Assembly (NCBI GenBank): GCA_903922545.1
Contig: CAIXUE010000027.1
Span: 1-7,356 of the forward strand
Reading direction: 5' to 3'
From: an uncultured Alphaproteobacteria bacterium
GTDB lineage: Bacteria; Pseudomonadota; Alphaproteobacteria; Micropepsales; Micropepsaceae
Length of the DNA: 7,356 bases
Made by a program: the position numbers and the translations under genes. Below the pieces are notes generated by a model. It was given only the letters and a program-made list of their open reading frames with translations. It was not told the DNA's origin and searched no databases. Below, piece by piece: positions 6,655 through 7,356 of this stretch (the first letter of the stretch is position 1; every line of letters starts with the position of its first letter).

Positions 6655-7356
6655 ATGCGCCCGGAAACCCAACGTCAAATCGCCGAGATCGAGCAGGCCA
6701 TCGCCCTGCTGAGGAGGCATCTTTGACTGGGACAAATCGCTTCGCCGTCTGGATGAGCTGAACGCCAAGGCTGAAGATCCGTCCATCTGGAATGATTCCA
6801 CGTCCGCGCAGAAATTGATGCGCGAGCGCCAGAAGCTGGACGTTGCGCTTTCGGCGGTGCGCTTTCTGGAAAACGAGCTGGCGGACGCCACCGGCCTGAT
6901 CGAAATGGCGGAAGCCGAAAATGATTCCGCCATGGTGGCCGATGCCGAAAAAAGCGTGGTCGCGCTGGCAAAGAAAGCCGAGCAGCAGCGGCTGAAATCC
7001 ATGCTGTCGGGCGAGGCGGACGGCAATGACGCCTATCTGGAAATTCACGCCGGCGCCGGCGGCACCGAAAGCCAGGATTGGGCTTCGATGCTGTTTCGCA
7101 TGTATATGCGCTGGGCCGAGGGCCATGACTACAAGCTGCAGCTGATCGAAGAAAGCGAAGGCGAGGGCGCGGGGCTGAAATCGGCCACCATCCGCGTCAA
7201 TGGCGAGAACGCCTATGGCTGGCTGAAGACCGAGGCGGGCGTGCACCGGCTGGTGCGAATTTCGCCGTTCGATTCCAATGCGCGGCGGCACACGTCTTTT
7301 TCAAGCGTCACGGTCTATCCGGTGATCGATCAGTCGATCGAGATCGACATTCCTGA
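6655..7356 (+). CDS. prfB: Peptide chain release factor 2, N-terminal part, with programmed +1 frameshift (3' end beyond right edge)
   Basis: RF2 releases the nascent chain at UGA and UAA codons. Frame zero runs ATG 6655 to CTT 6721-6723 (23 codons, MRPETQ to LLRRHL) and meets TGA at 6724-6726. Reading continues in the +1 frame from GAC 6725-6727 (D24) as DWDKSLRRLDELNA, open to the window edge, about 233 residues in all. Visible parts are the helical N-terminal domain (about 24-110), HAGAGGTESQDWA (131-143), YGWLKTEAGVHRLVR and the stop-codon-reading tripeptide SPF at 203-205 (7262-7270), close to E. coli 205-207. SPF identifies RF2 and not RF1, which has PxT. The catalytic GGQ domain lies outside the window. 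No Shine-Dalgarno is visible before ATG 6655, and the only upstream in-frame codons before TGA 6622 are non-start codons or CTG, so translation may depend on the mrcA message just upstream. The frame change is regulation, not a pseudogene. Confidence 0.96.
6712..6727 (+). promoter_or_regulatory. prfB programmed +1 ribosomal frameshift site
   Basis: AGGAGG (6712-6717), a three-base spacer CAT, the slippery CTT (6721-6723), TGA (6724-6726) and a C after the stop. Element order and spacing equal the E. coli prfB site (AGGGGG, TAT, CTT TGA C). The internal Shine-Dalgarno-like run pairs with 16S rRNA and pulls the ribosome forward. UGA followed by C is a poor termination context. When RF2 is scarce the ribosome pauses, shifts to GAC and makes full-length RF2. 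When RF2 is plentiful a 23-residue peptide is released. The protein sequence is RF2-like directly across the junction, which confirms the shift point. Confidence 0.95.

Noticed and set aside
6724..6726. In-frame TGA suggesting that prfB is a pseudogene or carries a sequencing error
   Set aside because: The flanking AGGAGG, spacing, CTT and following C match the known RF2 recoding site exactly, and RF2 sequence continues in the +1 frame.

Overview
The window is a GC-rich, gene-dense chromosomal segment from what looks like an alphaproteobacterium. The evidence is the gene order (divergent rne, then amidase, class A PBP and prfB), an RNase E whose S1 domain is split by a long acidic insertion, the LLRRHLDWD-type N-terminus of release factor 2, and a PBP1A ending in GTGGLY. 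The genus cannot be named from this sequence. Nothing points to a mobile element, prophage, CRISPR array, tRNA or rRNA. It reads as conserved core genome, not an accessory island.

Layout. On the minus strand, positions 2308 to 1 encode the first 769 residues of ribonuclease E. The gene is open to the left edge, so its C-terminal scaffold is mostly missing. Positions 2309-2712 form a divergent intergenic region. It carries the rne ribosome binding site, a 12-bp palindrome beside it, several predicted hairpins and a candidate minus-strand promoter implying an rne leader of roughly 275 nt. On the plus strand follow a secreted N-acetylmuramoyl-L-alanine amidase of the AmiC type (2713-4059, TTG start), a short gap with a probable weak terminator, a bifunctional class A penicillin-binding protein of the PBP1A type (4123-6624), and after 30 nt prfB, release factor 2 (6655 to the right edge). 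prfB contains the classic programmed +1 frameshift (AGGAGG, 3 nt, CTT TGA C).

How the genes fit together. The amidase and PBP1A act on the same periplasmic polymer: PBP1A polymerises and cross-links peptidoglycan, and the amidase strips stem peptides from glycan, usually during septal splitting. RNase E (mRNA turnover and rRNA processing) and RF2 (termination at UGA/UAA) are gene-expression housekeeping proteins. Both belong to families known for autoregulation: RNase E through its own leader in E. coli, and RF2 through the in-frame UGA that it must fail to read. The RF2 signal is plain here. The RNase E leader is a hypothesis.

No previously undescribed system is evident. The points most worth a second look are the 200-residue acidic, histidine-studded insertion in the RNase E S1 domain, the structured rne leader, the terminator/pseudoknot at the amidase stop codon, and the prfB recoding site, whose internal Shine-Dalgarno is far stronger than the one at the gene's own start.
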